Shown here piece by piece: positions 20,997 to 32,845 of a DNA stretch of 64,000 nt. The stretch comes from Euonymus europaeus (lineage: Eukaryota > Streptophyta > Magnoliopsida > Celastrales > Celastraceae), in the NCBI GenBank assembly GCA_963580455.1, contig OY756971.1, forward strand, positions 13,105,001 through 13,169,000, written 5' to 3'. The position numbers and the translations under genes were made by a program. Position 1 is the stretch's first letter, and each line of letters starts with the position of its first letter. The notes beneath the pieces were generated by a model, which saw only the letters and a program-made list of their open reading frames with translations, had not been told where the DNA came from and did not search any database.

Positions 20997-22293
20997 TGTT
21001 AGGATCTCTTTGGAGGAATGATCTCACGATCGAAAGGTCTAACGATGTCAATCACGAGGAAAACACCCAAGAACTCACCCTTCAAGAACCCCTTAAAATC
21101 ATCTCAACATACACTCGTAATTTCTGTATCAGTTATGTGTATATCGTTCCAATGAGAGACCCCCTATTTATAGTAGTGGAGTCCTAATCCCATTGGAACT
21201 TCCTTGACCTTAAACCACTTGAAATATGAATGATATCTCAATTAAGTGTTTTATCCTTATCATGTACATGATAGGAGTTGGTTGCTTAACCAACAAGGAA
21301 CATTCCATATGGGCTTGTTAACCTCTAAGGGCTTGGCCCATCTCGGATGCCCTTTAATCCAACATACTCCCACTCACCCATGATGAGCCAAAGTCGAGTA
21401 AAGTCAAGATATTACATGGTGATGTTCAAGAAAGATCATCATCTATGCAAATGAAATGTGTGACCCTCATGCACACTATCACTCAATACCACCAAAGAGT
21501 CATATACTTGTCCGTTCAATCTACATGTATTTGCATTCAATGCTCGACCAGTAAATACATGTTCTTTGTGTCATCCAAATCAGGTTTTTCCTCTTTGCCC
21601 TATTATCATTTAGTTTTGGTCAAACTTGTTTTCCCAACTATGCGCCTTTAGGTTGTATCGTATCATAACTATAGGTAACAAGTCAAGGTAGCAAACCATT
21701 GTCCCATCACTTCTTGAGATAGTCAAACGTTATCCAAAGGGTAGGATTAAGAGACCAAATCACTTTGATCTCAAAGACTCGCACAGTAATGAAGTAGGGA
21801 TTATTTCACTCACTTCTCTTAGGTCACAAGCACATGTAATATGAAGTACATATTGTGGCAGAGTTTACCTTACTCGCTTACGAGTCAAGGGCGTATGCTT
21901 ACTCTTTTAACCACACAAGTCTTAGTCTTGTCCCCAATCTTACAATGGGCAACGAACTTGCAATTTCATTTGCTCACTCTTGAGTGTCAAAAGCAAATTA
22001 ATACCTGGCTTATTCAACTAAGGCGATACTCATTTAGAATCTTGTCTACTCTTGGTGATCAAATATGTTCACCCTTAGTGATCAAATTCATAAACTATCT
22101 CATTCTGCTCTCTCCGACTACGACAGAGTTGATTGCTCGTGTGACTGAGCCAATCATGCCAATTTACATACTTTAATATTTTATTAGCAACTTCACAGAG
22201 TATGAATAATCAATTCAATTTATTTCAAATAAATGTATCAAAACAATAGTTTTAAAGATACACCATTTTTTCGAATGAAAAATAATTCTAACA
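20997..22293 (-). repeat. 3' LTR of the Copia element
   Basis: The left edge TGTTAG and the right edge CTAACA form the short inverted ends of a Copia LTR (about 1297 bp). It directly follows the end of the RNase H frame (22297). A minus-strand TATA box (CTATAAATAG, plus 21164-21173) lies in the interior. The partner LTR is lost, so the borders are inferred from the inverted ends and position. Confidence 0.7.
21164..21173 (-). promoter_or_regulatory. TATA box in the Copia LTR
   Basis: Minus strand CTATAAATAG followed by a G-rich run, inside the LTR and in element orientation. Confidence 0.6.
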
Positions 22294-23547
22294 AAATCAC
22301 ATCCTAAGCAAACCTAAGGACTTTACATGTCTTTCAAAGGAATCCCTAGCGATTGGTTTAGTAAAAGGGTCTGCGACCATATTGCTAGTGGAGATGTGTT
22401 GTACGACCACCTCTTTATCTTCAACCATTTTTTTGACATAATTATACTTCATCTTCATCTTTATGTGTTTGATTTTTTCATACAATTTGGGGTCTTTGAC
22501 ATAAGCCAGTGCAACCATACTATCACAGATTAATGTGACAGGTTCTAACAAATACTTGACAACTGACAAATGTTATAAGAACTCCCTTAACCACGCAGCT
22601 TCTTAAGCTGCTAAGGAACAAGCTATGTATTTTGCCTCCATTGTGGATAATGCAATACAAGATTGTTTTTTACTGCTCCAAGAGATTGCTCCTCCATTAA
22701 GCAGAAAAACATATCCCAAGGTAGATTTACATTCATCCACGTCACCTCCCCAGTTTGCATCAGTGTATCCGACTAGGTGCAAATTTTTCCGTTGAATACT
22801 AGCGTATAATCTAGTGTGCCTTTAAGGTACCTCAGTATCTTTTTGACTATTTTCCAATGCTCTAGCCCTGGATCCGATTGGAAACGGCTTACTAGCCCTA
22901 CAACATAGAATATGTCAGGACGTGTACACATCATAGCATACATCAGGCTCTTAACGACATTGTAATATGGAACTCTAGACATTTTATCTTTCTTTTCTAG
23001 AGCCTTGAGACTCGTATCACGACTAAGACCAACATTGCTCTCAACAGGAGTGTCAGTGGATTTATAATCTTTCATATTAAATCGTTCTAACAACCTTTTG
23101 ATGTACGATTCTTGAGATAAATCCAATAGTCTTTTAGACCGATTTTGAGGGATTTTAACTCCCAATATGTAATTGGCTTCACCCAAATCTTTGATCTCAA
23201 AGTTTGATGCTAACCACTTTCTAGTAGTTACTATCAACTCTTTGATATTTCCAGCTAACAGAATGTCATCCACATATAAAGACAAGATGACCATACCACT
23301 CGTAGATGTTTTGACATACACACAATGATATTCTTCCATCATTGTAAATCCATCTTTTAGGATTACTTCATGGAATTTGATATTCCATTGTCTGGATGTT
23401 TTTTTAACGCCATAGATGGAACGATTAAGTTTACAAACTTTACTTTCCTGACCTTTAACCTCCAAACCTAATGGTTGGGCCAGATAGATCTCCTCATCTA
23501 GTTCTTCATTTAGAAAAATTGTCTTTACATCTATTTGGTATAGATCC
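22294..23547 (-). pseudogene. Copia RT C-terminal part and RNase H
   Basis: The RT part begins at the insertion point with DVKTIFLNEELDEEIYL and carries the Copia catalytic YVDD (SLYVDDILLAGN). Next come the linker to RNase H ([27 protein letters not shown]) and the C-terminal part with VALAYVKDPK and the terminal ADPFTKPI motif. At least two in-frame stops lie between 22569 and 22773. The reading frame joins that of 32841-33591 exactly when the Tat insertion and one GATCC are removed, so the RT was open across this point at the time of insertion. Confidence 0.9.
23543..23547. repeat. Target site duplication of the nested Tat element, left
   Basis: GATCC, identical to 32841-32845 beyond the other LTR. 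Confidence 0.9.
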
Positions 23548-24085
23548 TGATGACGTCTCAAACTTGTAGATTATGGAAACGTATCAGTATAGATCCGAAC
23601 AAAGGCTTTCTCGTCTTGATTATCTTCTTTCTCGGATTGATGGTCTTCTCAGTAGACTCTGCCCTATAGCAATGAGCAAACGTAAGCTAGAGGCCCGCCA
23701 AAGAGTGTTCTCTGGCGTAGGCGCTCTGATGCTTAAGTCAGAGGCAAGCACAGATTGACTCTCCGAAGAACACAGCTCGGTGTTCTAGGGAAATATGTAA
23801 ATAGTGTTTTAGTGAAAAAGTTGTCCTCTTTTACCTGTGGGGCAACCCCTTTATATAGTGAAGGTGGTTTTCATTAATAGAATTTGAGTGGTGGTGAATA
23901 ATACCTTACTAAATGAAGGAATTACTATTTTACTGGGAGCTCATTACTATTTTGAAGGTACGAAGCCGAGAAGGGTATCTCTATTGCTCGGTATCGAGAA
24001 TCTCCCAGCAAGAAAGATGGTGTTTTCTGTCGACAGTTGTTGCCACATGTCTTATTCTGATTGGAGAGGATAAATATCCTCATCA
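23548..24085 (-). repeat. 3' LTR of the nested Tat element
   Basis: 538 bp, TGATGACGTC to CCTCATCA, paired with 32304-32840. A minus-strand TATA box lies near 23848-23858. The target duplication abuts on the left and the polypurine tract on the right. Confidence 0.93.
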
Positions 24086-24097
24086 TTTGCCCCCTCA
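24086..24097 (-). other. Polypurine tract of the nested Tat element
   Basis: The minus strand reads GAGGGGGCAAA immediately before the 3' LTR start. Confidence 0.75.
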
Positions 24098-24310
24098 GGC
24101 CTGTGATTGGTGGCTATAGACGACCAATGATAGGCCTGTATTAGCTGTCATTTGGTTTGCCCGAGGGTGGCATTGATGAGGAAACTTTGAACGGTTGTGA
24201 TGAGATTTGAGGTGATCCAATGGTCTTTCAATGAGCAGAGGCTGAACGGTCCAGATGAGGGGATGCCGAAGGTCTCTTCATCGGGTCCGTTGACCGGGGC
24301 GGTGTTCCAC

Positions 24311-24319
24311 TATAAATAG
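24311..24319 (+). promoter_or_regulatory. Candidate TATA box of the antisense gene
   Basis: TATAAATAG on the plus strand, about 145 bp before the first ATG (24455) of the opposite-strand gene. It lies outside the LTR and in the opposite orientation to the LTR promoter, so it is a plausible independent promoter for the antisense gene. This is inference from motif and position. Confidence 0.5.
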
Positions 24320-24454
24320 TGAAGACGTCGCTTTCAAAACCACTTGCTGCCAAATTTGAGAGACCTGAGCTTAGAGAGTCCCGAGCAAACATATTCTTCT
24401 CCTACCGAGCGTACTTTATTCCTCGTCCTCGTCTCTGTTTTCAGGTACGAGAAA

Positions 24455-26463
24455 ATGTCTTCTCCTTCCTCGGATAGTGTGGGTAATTTGTTAGAGGATG
24501 CCAATTTAGGTTCTTCTCCATCAACCTCTACTTCCCCCTTGTTAGGTTGAATCTTAGGCTTCCCTTAGCCGAACGTTCTTTCTTCGCTCCGCCTGGGTTC
24601 GAGGCTCCCCTACAGAAAGCCCGAGCAGCGGGTGATGGTACTAGGGAGCCTAGAAACCTAAGTTGTAGCCTCACGACCTCTGAGGTGGAAGCCCAATGCA
24701 AACTGTTCGGCATTCTCTACGCTTGCAGGCCTGTGCCTGAGGGGGTGTCTCCTTTCAATCCTCAGCATGGGGAATTTGTCATTTCCACAACCGCTCTTTC
24801 ATATGGTTGTCGGATTCCTTTGGCACCACCCATATGTTCCTTCTTTGCTCGGTTTGACATTTGTCCTACCTGTTTAGCTCCCAACTCTTGGGTTTTCCTC
24901 GGTATAATACTCCATTATTGTGATGAGCTTCGTGTTCCTTTTTCTTCGAATGTCCTTCAGCACATCTTTTCACTATGTAGAGCCTCGAGGAATCCTGGTT
25001 TATGTTATTTGAAGTTTAAGAAAGGCTTAGTTGCTCCCAAGTACTCCTCTTCCAATCATCATTGGAAATCCAGCTACTTCTTTGTTCGGATGCCTTTGGG
25101 TGAGGGGGAGGTTCTCCCTTTTCGAACCTCGTGGACACTCCCCAAATTCAGTAAGTTCAAGCATTTGCCCCAACTTTATCACGAGGAGCTTGACTGGTAT
25201 CTGAGCCTCAAGCAACCTTTCACCAAACCTTCTATCCCCCTCGTGTGCCGAGCTGTAGACTTTACGAGGACACATAGGTCCGAGCGAGCAATGCAAGGTG
25301 GGGACTTGCTCTTGCTCGGTCTTATCTATGTACTTGCTTTGTTAATTTGTTTATTTAACTTGTTGCTGTATTTTTCAGATATGTCTTCGGCTGCAGAGTA
25401 TCTAAAGATGCAAAAAAGGGCGGCGACTTTGGGCCAGAAGAGAAGACCCTCTGGGGATCCTGAGCCGAGCAAGAGAAAAAAGGTTCCTACTGGGGGAATC
25501 CGCATGAAACCTGGTCGAGGAAAAGACCTAGGTTGGGGACGCGGGGTGTATATTTGCACACCACCATTCCGATCGATTGGTTCCCCTTCTCGCGTCTCGG
25601 GCACGCGCTCCTCACCGAATGGGGGATGCCCACGCTCCCCAATGGAACATTCGTCTCTCCGACACTGTGGCTAATTCTCAAGTGGCCTTGGAAATGCTTG
25701 AGAAGCTCTCTCTCCCCTCGGATTAGTGGCGAGCTGTGGAGATGTCTACCGTGGAAAAGATGGAGACCTCTGCTGTGAAATTTATAGAGATATTATCCTT
25801 TTCTGGCTTTGTTCGAGTTTTTCTCTGGTTTACTTTTATAACTCGTTTCATCGTTGCTTTCAACTGGCCTCCCTTATCTGAAAACTCTCTGTCGATGTCC
25901 GGAGCTCAACGGTCGAGAAGAGAACTGCCGCGCAGGAGATCCACCGACTCAAAGGGGCCCTTAGTCGGACTGAGACAACATTACAGCTTTCTCGGTTGGA
26001 TCTTCGGAAGGCCCAGGAGTCCGAGGCCCTTTTGACCACCAAGCTGAAAGAGGCTGAGGAGGAGGGCCCGGATGTTCGAGAGCGGTTGGCAATCTGGTCT
26101 TCAGGAGTTCAGAGACTAGACGGAGTTCCAATTTACCCTTAAGCAAGAGGGTTTTTTTTGCTTCTAGGCTGCGGTCAAGGAAGCTCGGAGGTTCGTTGCT
26201 AGCAAGGGTCAGAGCTCAGACATCATGGAAGAGCTGTGTCCTGGCCTCGGTGGAAAGGACGAAGAGGACGTTGTCAAGGAAGAGGCGTACGAGCAATTTT
26301 GCCTTCTTTAGGAGGATGGGGACGACGAGGAGGATATCATGGCCTATATGGATACCGATGTTCCTCTTGTCCCTTCGGAGGACAATATTCCCCTTGACCT
26401 TGCTTCTACCAAGGAGCCTCATAAGCAGTTAGCTACCGAGGAGCCAGTAGATGTAGAAAACTA
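24455..26463 (+). pseudogene. Antisense gene of the Tat element (gypsy-type 'Transposase_28'-like ORF), with probable introns
   Basis: The gene runs against gag-pol in the 3' region. It starts MSSPSSDSVGNLLED at 24455. A frameshift near 24545 moves reading to the frame that continues through 25674 with AQCKLFGILYACRP, CPTCLAPNSWVFLGIIL and SSYFFVRMPLGEGE. These resemble the 'putative gypsy type transposon' (Transposase_28) family of antisense ORFs in Tat/Grande-type elements. A GT-AG interval at 25298-25378 (81 bp, T-rich) looks like an intron although it is open in frame. Further on come a helical segment (VALEMLEKLSLP), a coiled coil near 25930-26100 and an acidic tail ending VDVEN at about 26463, in changing frames with at least one stop. 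The function is unknown. Confidence 0.7.
25298..25378 (+). other. Probable intron of the antisense gene
   Basis: Donor AAG|GTGGGG and acceptor TTTTTCAG|AT bound an 81-bp T-rich tract. Its length is a multiple of three and it lacks a stop, so the frame reads through. Translated, it gives a false hydrophobic helix (LLLLGLIYVLALLICLF). Base composition and splice signals favour an intron over a membrane segment. Confidence 0.6.
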
Positions 26464-27002
26464 GTTAATTGTTTAGGCCGTTTTACTGTTATTTCAGAAA
26501 TGTTTCTTCGCTTTCTATGTAAATGACTCAATTACCAATGAAGTTTCTTTTCTTGTTGCCTTTTATGATTCTTATTAATCTTTCTTCATTTATGCTCGGA
26601 CATTGTAATTTAAAATGTTTTAAACTGTAATAGATCCGAGCATAGCTACTTAGTTGTTATGGCCTAGACTTTTCTAGGTTGTAGCAAACTTATTTTCACT
26701 TGGTTGTTGCAACTCAATGGGATCGAGTTGTAACATGCCCAACTTGTTTTCACTTGGTAAGTAACTCAATGGGATTGAGTTGTAACATGCCAAGTCTTTT
26801 CTCGTCCACTATAATTTGAGATGCCTGGAACAATGCTCGACCATTGTAAGTCAGATCAAATAAGATGTAATGTACCCGAGCAGTGTATTGTGAATCCTTG
26901 ATAAGAGAACAAGCTACTTCATTGAAATGGAAAAAGCTTTAGACCTCGTGTAAGGTACGAGTGGGAAAAAGGAGTGCTTAAATACATGCCGATAAAAGAA
27001 AG
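26464..27002. repeat. Spacer between convergent ends with tandem hairpins
   Basis: This non-coding tract lies between the antisense gene stop (about 26463) and the pol stop (27003-27005). Two tandem units of about 53 bp (26693-26798) each hold an inverted repeat: CAACTCAAT-GGG-ATCGAGTTG at 26710-26730, with one mismatch, and AACTCAAT-GGG-ATTGAGTT at 26763-26781, with a perfect 8-bp stem. The first Tat copy has a different hairpin family in the same place. Confidence 0.7.
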
Positions 27003-28705
27003 TTAAATGTAATATTTTCTGAGCTTTTCAACATTCCAGGGTCGCATCTCTCCTGGTTTCTCGGGATTCTCCAACTTGTATGTTCCATCCAGCATGACCC
27101 TGGTAACTAAGAAAGGGCCTTCCCAAGTCCCCCCGAGCTTACCAGGGTGTTTTCCAACTGCAGAGGCTTTCCTGATGACCCAATTTCCCTTGGAGAACCT
27201 CCTTGTTCGGACCCTCTTGTTGTGGTAATGGGTTGTTCTCTACTCGTAGGCTGCAGTCCTGATCCGAGCAGTCTCCCGAGCTTTTTCCAAGAGATCCAGA
27301 TTGTTAAGTAGCAAGTCGTTGTTTTCTGACTCATTGAAGTTAACAATTCGGGGAGTGGGGACCTGATCTCTACTGGAATGACAGCTTCTGATCCAAACAT
27401 TAGGGAGAAAGGCGTTTCTCCTGTTGACGTTCTTGGCGTGGTCCTGTATGACCAGAGGACGCTGTGGAGTTGCTCGGTCCAAAGCCCCTTGGCTTGGTCT
27501 AGACGAGTTTTTAATCCCTGAAGGATGATCTGGTTGGTTACTTCAACCTGACCATTAGCTTGAGGATGCGCTACAACATTGATTCTCAGATTGATGCCCA
27601 ACTCTTCACAGAATTCTCGGATGTTCGCACTTACAAACTGTCGACCATTATCTGTAACAAGGATCCGAGGAACGCCATACCTGCAGATGATGGTTTTCCG
27701 GATGAAGTCTTTTACCTTGTGGTTGGTGATGGTTGCGAGCGGCTCGGGTTCAACCCACTTTGTGAAGTAATCTACTACCACTATGAGAAACTTCCTTTGA
27801 GCTGTTGCCTGGGGAAAGGGTCCCAGCAGGTCGAGCCCCCATTGAGCAAAGGGACAAGGGTTCTCGATAACAGTCATCTCGGATGGTTGAAGGTGAGGTA
27901 TGTTAGCATGTCTCTGGCACTTTTTGCACTTTCGTTCCAGATCCTCGGCATCTTTCCTCATGTTCGGCCAATAATAGCCACAGCACAAGACCTTGTTAGC
28001 TAAGGTCCTTGCTCTTGCATGGCTGCCACAAACTCCTTCATACACTTCTCGGAGAGCATACTCGGACTCCTGTGGAGCAAGGCATTTAAGGTAAGGGAGC
28101 ATAAAAAATCTTCTGTAGAGCGTCCCTTGAATCATTGAATACCTCGCTGCCCTTGCTCGGAGATTCCTAGCCTCATTTTTACCTTTGGGTAACTGACCAT
28201 TTGTGAGGAAGGTTCGTATTGGATCCATCCAAGACCGTTCAGTGTTAATTTCGACGATAGCCCTTACGAAGATGCTCGATTTGGGCAATATCTCTATCCG
28301 CACCGAAGAGGCATCGTCATTTTTTGAGATAGATGCTAGTCGAGCTAGCACGTCGGCTTGCTGATTCTCTTCTCGGGGCACTCTCCGTATTTCAACGTTC
28401 GGGATTTCACTCATTAGTTCCTTAGCTTTCTCCAAATACTTGATCATGTTGGAGCCTCTCGCTTTGTACTCGCCACGAACCTGTTTGGTGACGAGCTGAG
28501 AGTCGCTGTTAACCACCAGATTGCGCACCTCTAGCTCAATTGCCAACTTTAACCCAGCTAGGAGCGCTTCGTACTTGGCCTCGTTGTTGGAAGCTTTGAA
28601 TTGGAAACGGAGAGCGTATTCAGTAGCCAAGACCCCCGGCCCGAGAAGCAGAATTTCGGCTCCACTCCCATCCTTGTTTGAAGAACCATCGACAAAGAGC
28701 TCTCA
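27003..28705 (-). pseudogene. Archaeal-type RNase H and integrase of the nested Tat element
   Basis: The aRH part has FVDGSS, NNEAKYEA, NSDSQL and QADVLARL in order. A TGA at 28703-28705 sits just before FVDGSS. Integrase follows in the same frame without the break seen in the first Tat copy: a zinc domain (VYEGVCGSH ... CKKCQRH), WGLDLLGPF, VTDNGRQFVS and a Gln-rich core end. In the C-terminal part a frameshift near 27480 moves reading between frames, and the family ending RPWNVEKLRKYY is recovered before the stop at 27003-27005. Confidence 0.9.
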
Positions 28706-30832
28706 TAGGTCATGCGGTGCCTCTTCCCCTAGAGGATGTTGGCACTCAGTGATAAAGTCTGTTAGGGCTTGAGCTTTGATGGCTTTCTTCGGCTCATAAT
28801 GAATATGAAACTTGCCAAGTTTGATTGACCATTTAATGAGCCTTCCCGACGTATCCAGTTTTTGGAGTATGCTCTTAAGAGGTTAGTCGGTCAACACTGT
28901 AACCGTATGGGCTTGAAAGTAGGGTCGCAACTTCCTAGCCGCAGTTACCAGTGGCAAGGCCAACTTCTCTGCCCTGGTGTATCTCTTCTCAGTCTCAGTG
29001 AGGACTTTACTGGTGTAGTATATTGGCTTTTGGACCTTGTCCTCTTCACTAATGAGCACGGCGCTCACCGCGTGCTCGGTAGTGGCCAGATAAAGGAATA
29101 ATGGTTTCCCATCTTTCAGAGAGCTGAGTAGGGTGATTGGCTTAGATAAGACTTTAGTTCTTCAAAAACTTCTTGGCAATCTTCGTTCCACTAAAAATTT
29201 GTCGTTTGCACCAGTCTCCTAAACGGGCGAGAAAACGGCTTAAAGCTGTTGTTCGTCCCGTGAGCTGCTGAACCTCCTTCTTGTTCCTCGGGGCCTGCAT
29301 ATTGATTATAGCTGACACTTTTTTGGGGTTGACCGCTATTCCTCATTTGGAGATGAGGAAACCGAGGAACTTACCCGAGGAAACGCCAAACGCACATTTT
29401 TCCGGGTTAAGCTTCATTCCAAACTTCTTTAAGATATTGAATACCTCCTGCAAGTCTCCCAAGTGGTCCTCGGGTTTCTTGCTTTTGACAACAATGTCAT
29501 CCACATAAGCCTCCACCGTCTTACCAAGCATTGGAGAGAATATTTTGTTAACAAGTCTTTGGTAAGTGGCTCTGGCGTTCTTCAACCCAAAAGGCATGAC
29601 TTGATAGCAGTACGTGCCTTCAGAAGTGAAAAACAAAGTGTGTTCCTCATCAGCTTGATGCATTTGGATCTGATGATATCCTGAATAGGCGTCGAGGAAG
29701 CTGAGGAGACCCTTTTCCCGAGGTTGCGTCGACTAGTTGGTCTATCTTTGGCAGGGGGTAGCTATCCTTCGGGCAGGCCTTATTGAGGTCGGTGAAATCG
29801 ACACACATACGCCACTTACCATTCTGTTTTGCCACCATAACAACATTGGAGAGCCACTCCGGGTATTAGACTTCTCGAATGAATTCACCGTCCAGAAGCT
29901 TGCCAACTTCAGTTTTGATGGCCTCCTGCCTATCTTACGAAATTTCTCTTCTTTTATTTTACTGGTCGGCTGCCAGGTTTTATGCTAAGATGGTGAGTGA
30001 TAATATCAGAACTTATGCCGGGTATCTCGTCCGCGCTCCAAGCAAATGTACTGATGTTTTCCAGAAGAAGACTTGTTAAGCTTTCGCTTAAGTCTTTAGA
30101 AAGCTCGGATCCGTGGTATAATTTCCTCTCCGTCCCCTGCTCGACAGCGATGTTAATGAGCTGTTCGGCTGGAGTCAGCTTCAAGGTATTGACGTTGTGA
30201 TCATCAAGCAATTCTAGGACTGAGATTGGTTTTTTCTTGTCTTTCAAGTCTGTCACATACATCTGTTGAGCTAATTTTTGGTCGCCCTGTACTTTGCCTA
30301 TTCCTCGATCAGTGGGGAATTTCATCTTTAAATAATAGGTAGAGACCACTGCTCGAGCTTTGTGAAGAAGTGGTCGACCGATCAGAGCATTATAGGGGGG
30401 TTTTACGTCAACGACCAGAAGCTCCACCATAAATAGCTTCGATCTCGGGAAATCTCCTAAGGTTATGGGTAGATTGATCATCCCCACATGGATGACCTAC
30501 TCTCTCGTGAAACCGTAAAGGGGGGAGGAAAACTTCTTCAAGCTCTCTCTCAGGAGGTTCATCTGCTTGAAGGCATGGTATAAAAGAACTTCTGTTGCGC
30601 TCTTATTGTCGACCAGGATCTTCTTCACCATGTAATTGGCGATGACTGCCTCAATGACTAAGGCATCATCATGTGGCTGATGTAAAGCATCTTCATCCCT
30701 CTCCGAGAATACTATCTTCTCGTCGTCCGTTCTAGCTTTCTTCGACCTCTCAGACACCTGATGTACAGTTCGAGCGTAAGCCCTCCTGCCCGATGAGCTT
30801 TCTCCTCCCGAGGCTAACCCCTCGACTATCAC
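28706..30832 (-). pseudogene. Protease, reverse transcriptase and RNase H of the nested Tat element
   Basis: Pieces in several frames cover the protease region (30497-30832, with DNKSA at the expected active-site position), the linker and RT start (29954-30487), RT (29343-29838) with YVDD in EAYVDDIVVKSKK, and RNase H near 28883-29068. Stops and small indels break the frame at least five times. The gene equals the C-terminal two thirds of the open frame at 2146-6309. Confidence 0.9.
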
Positions 30833-32260
30833 GCCTATGGTACCTGTTGTTCCTATGTTTCTGTGATGAGGAGACTCAACTTGACGTCTCCTCTATCGCC
30901 TCCTCTCTTTCATCTCTTTTGTTGTCTCTTCTTCCTTCTCTTTCTCGTTTGTCCCCTGCCGAGCTGGTGAAAATTTTGAGGTATCCTCTTTGAATTAGAT
31001 TCTCTATTTCGTCCTTCAGATGACGGCATTCATCGGTGTCGTGTCCAGGACCCCGATGGAATTTGCAATACTTATCACTCTCCTTCCTCCGAGGAGTTGA
31101 TTTCATCTTTGGAGGCCATTTGACGATGTAGCGATCTTGTATCTCATTCAGTACTCTTTTCAAAGAGGTGTTGAGAGGAGTATAAGCATCATATTGCATT
31201 GGCTTCCGCGTTCGTCTTTTCGAGAGGATGACTTTTTTCCCTCTTCTGTTTTCTTGTTTGGCCGATCAAAATTGCTTCTTCTTTTCGAAGGGGACATGTC
31301 AGGGGATTGTTCGGTCATGTGTGGTTCTGCCATGATTTCATTCGCCGTAATGTACTTTTCAACTCGTGAGAGTAACTCAGGAATGCTCTTCGGGTGCTTG
31401 TTGGACAGGGAGTGCTTCAATGTTGTATGAAGAACTCCAGTCGTGAAGGCTGTAATGGCTATGATCAGTTGGAGGTCTTGTATCTCTAAACAATCACTGT
31501 TGAATCGGGTCACAAATTCTCTTAAGCTCTCATGAGGCTTTTGTCGGATAGTCACCAGTGTCGCATTGGTCTTTTTGACTGGTTTTGAGCTCGCGAAATG
31601 AGTAACGAACCTGTTGGTGAGGTCGTCAAAGCTATGAATAGAACCCTATGGGAGAGCTCTAAACCATCGTCTTGCTACACCGACAAGAGAGACTGGGAAG
31701 ATCTTACAGCAAGCTTCCTAGGATGCTCGCTGGAACTCCATCATGGTTTGGAAACCGATGACATGGTTAAGAGGATCTCCTGTCCCGTTGTACTTTTCCA
31801 CACTGGAGACCTTAAAACTTGCTGGTACCCGAGCACGTTGCACCTCAGCTATCAATGGAGTTAAGTTCCTGTCCCTATCCATTGTGTCCAAAAATGGGCG
31901 TCCTTGCAAAACAGCTATTTTTTGGTCCACTACCCCCTCGATGAACTTGCTATCCGCCTCATAGGTATGAGTGGGTTGAGTCCTCCGAGCAGTGGTCGCT
32001 GAGGTTCTTAGAAGGTTGGGATTTCTTGACTCGTCTGTATGAGAATGCTCATTTCTCGTTTCCTGGGAAATGTTCTCATTTTGGACGGGTTGATGCCCCT
32101 GCGCCTCCTGAATCATGTCCAAACGATGTGCGAAGACATTCATCTGTTGTAACAATTGGGCTATCTGGTCCTGCACCAGTGGTTGGGGTTGTTGCTCGGC
32201 GTTAGCACTGGCAGCTGGGGCTTGTTGGCCTTCTCCTCTCAAAGTCCTAGTTCGAACCAT
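30833..32260 (-). pseudogene. Gag of the nested Tat element
   Basis: Gag starts MVRTRTLRGEGQQ at 32260, inside the PBS. The capsid-like block is split at about 31718 by an indel or stop (NHVIGFQTMMEFQ on one side, MTIRQKPHESLREF further on). The knuckle-like segment is at 30876-31199 (YCKFHRGPGHDTDECRHL). The layout equals that of the intact copy at 2146-6309. Confidence 0.88.
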
Positions 32261-32282
32261 ATTTTTTGTTATGAAAAGATGT

Positions 32283-32302
32283 TTCCCACAGAAGGCGCCA
32301 AT
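32283..32302 (-). other. Primer binding site of the nested Tat element
   Basis: The minus strand reads TTGGCGCCTTCTGTGGGAAA just inside the 5' LTR. It differs from the first Tat PBS at one core position (CTTCTG versus CGTCTG). Confidence 0.8.
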
Positions 32303-32303
32303 C

Positions 32304-32840
32304 TGATGACGTCTCAAACTTGTAGGTTATGGAAACGTATCAGTATAGATCCGAACAAAGGCTTTCTCGTCTTGATTATCTTCTTTCGCGGACTGATAGT
32401 CTTCTCGGTAGACTCTGCCCTATAGCAATGAGCAAACGTAAGCTAGAAGGCCGCCAGAGAGTGTTATCTGGCGAAGGCGCTCCGATGCTTAAGTTAGAGG
32501 CGAGCACAGATTGACTCTCCGAAGAACACAGCTCGATGTTCTAGGGAAATGTGTAAATAGTGTTTTAGTGAAAGAGTTGTCCTCTTTTACCTGCGGGGAA
32601 CCCCTTTATATAGTGAAGGTGGTTTCCATTAATAGAATTTGAGTGGTGGTGAATAATACCTTGCCAAATGAAGGAATTACTGCTTTACTGGGAGCTCGTT
32701 ACGATTTTGAAGGTACGGAGCCGAGAAGGGTATCTCTATTACTCGGTACCGAGAATCTCCCAGCGAGAAAGATGGTGTTTTCTGTCGACAGCTGTTGCCA
32801 CGTGTCTTATTCTGATTGGAGAGGATAAATATCCTCATCA
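32304..32840 (-). repeat. 5' LTR of the nested Tat element
   Basis: 537 bp, paired with 23548-24085. The minus-strand TATA box is near 32604-32613. The PBS abuts on the left and the duplicated GATCC (32841-32845) on the right. Confidence 0.93.
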
Positions 32841-32845
32841 GATCC
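32841..32845. repeat. Target site duplication of the nested Tat element, right
   Basis: GATCC, identical to 23543-23547. Confidence 0.9.

Larger units (their letters stand above)
23548..32840 (-). mobile_element. Complete Tat-lineage Ty3/gypsy element nested in Copia RT
   Basis: A 9293-bp element with LTRs at both ends, a 5-bp TSD (GATCC), PBS, PPT, a degraded gag-pol on the minus strand with a second (archaeal-type) RNase H, and a plus-strand gene in the 3' region. The LTRs differ at about 31 positions in 538 (hand count, about 25 transitions, about 5 transversions, one indel), roughly 6%. Relative to the copy at 1-6914, its gag-pol is more damaged, but its 3' region is complete and shows the antisense gene. 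Confidence 0.95.

Noticed and set aside
25290..25380. Membrane anchor in the antisense protein
   Set aside because: The hydrophobic run coincides with a T-rich GT-AG interval of 81 bp, better read as an intron.
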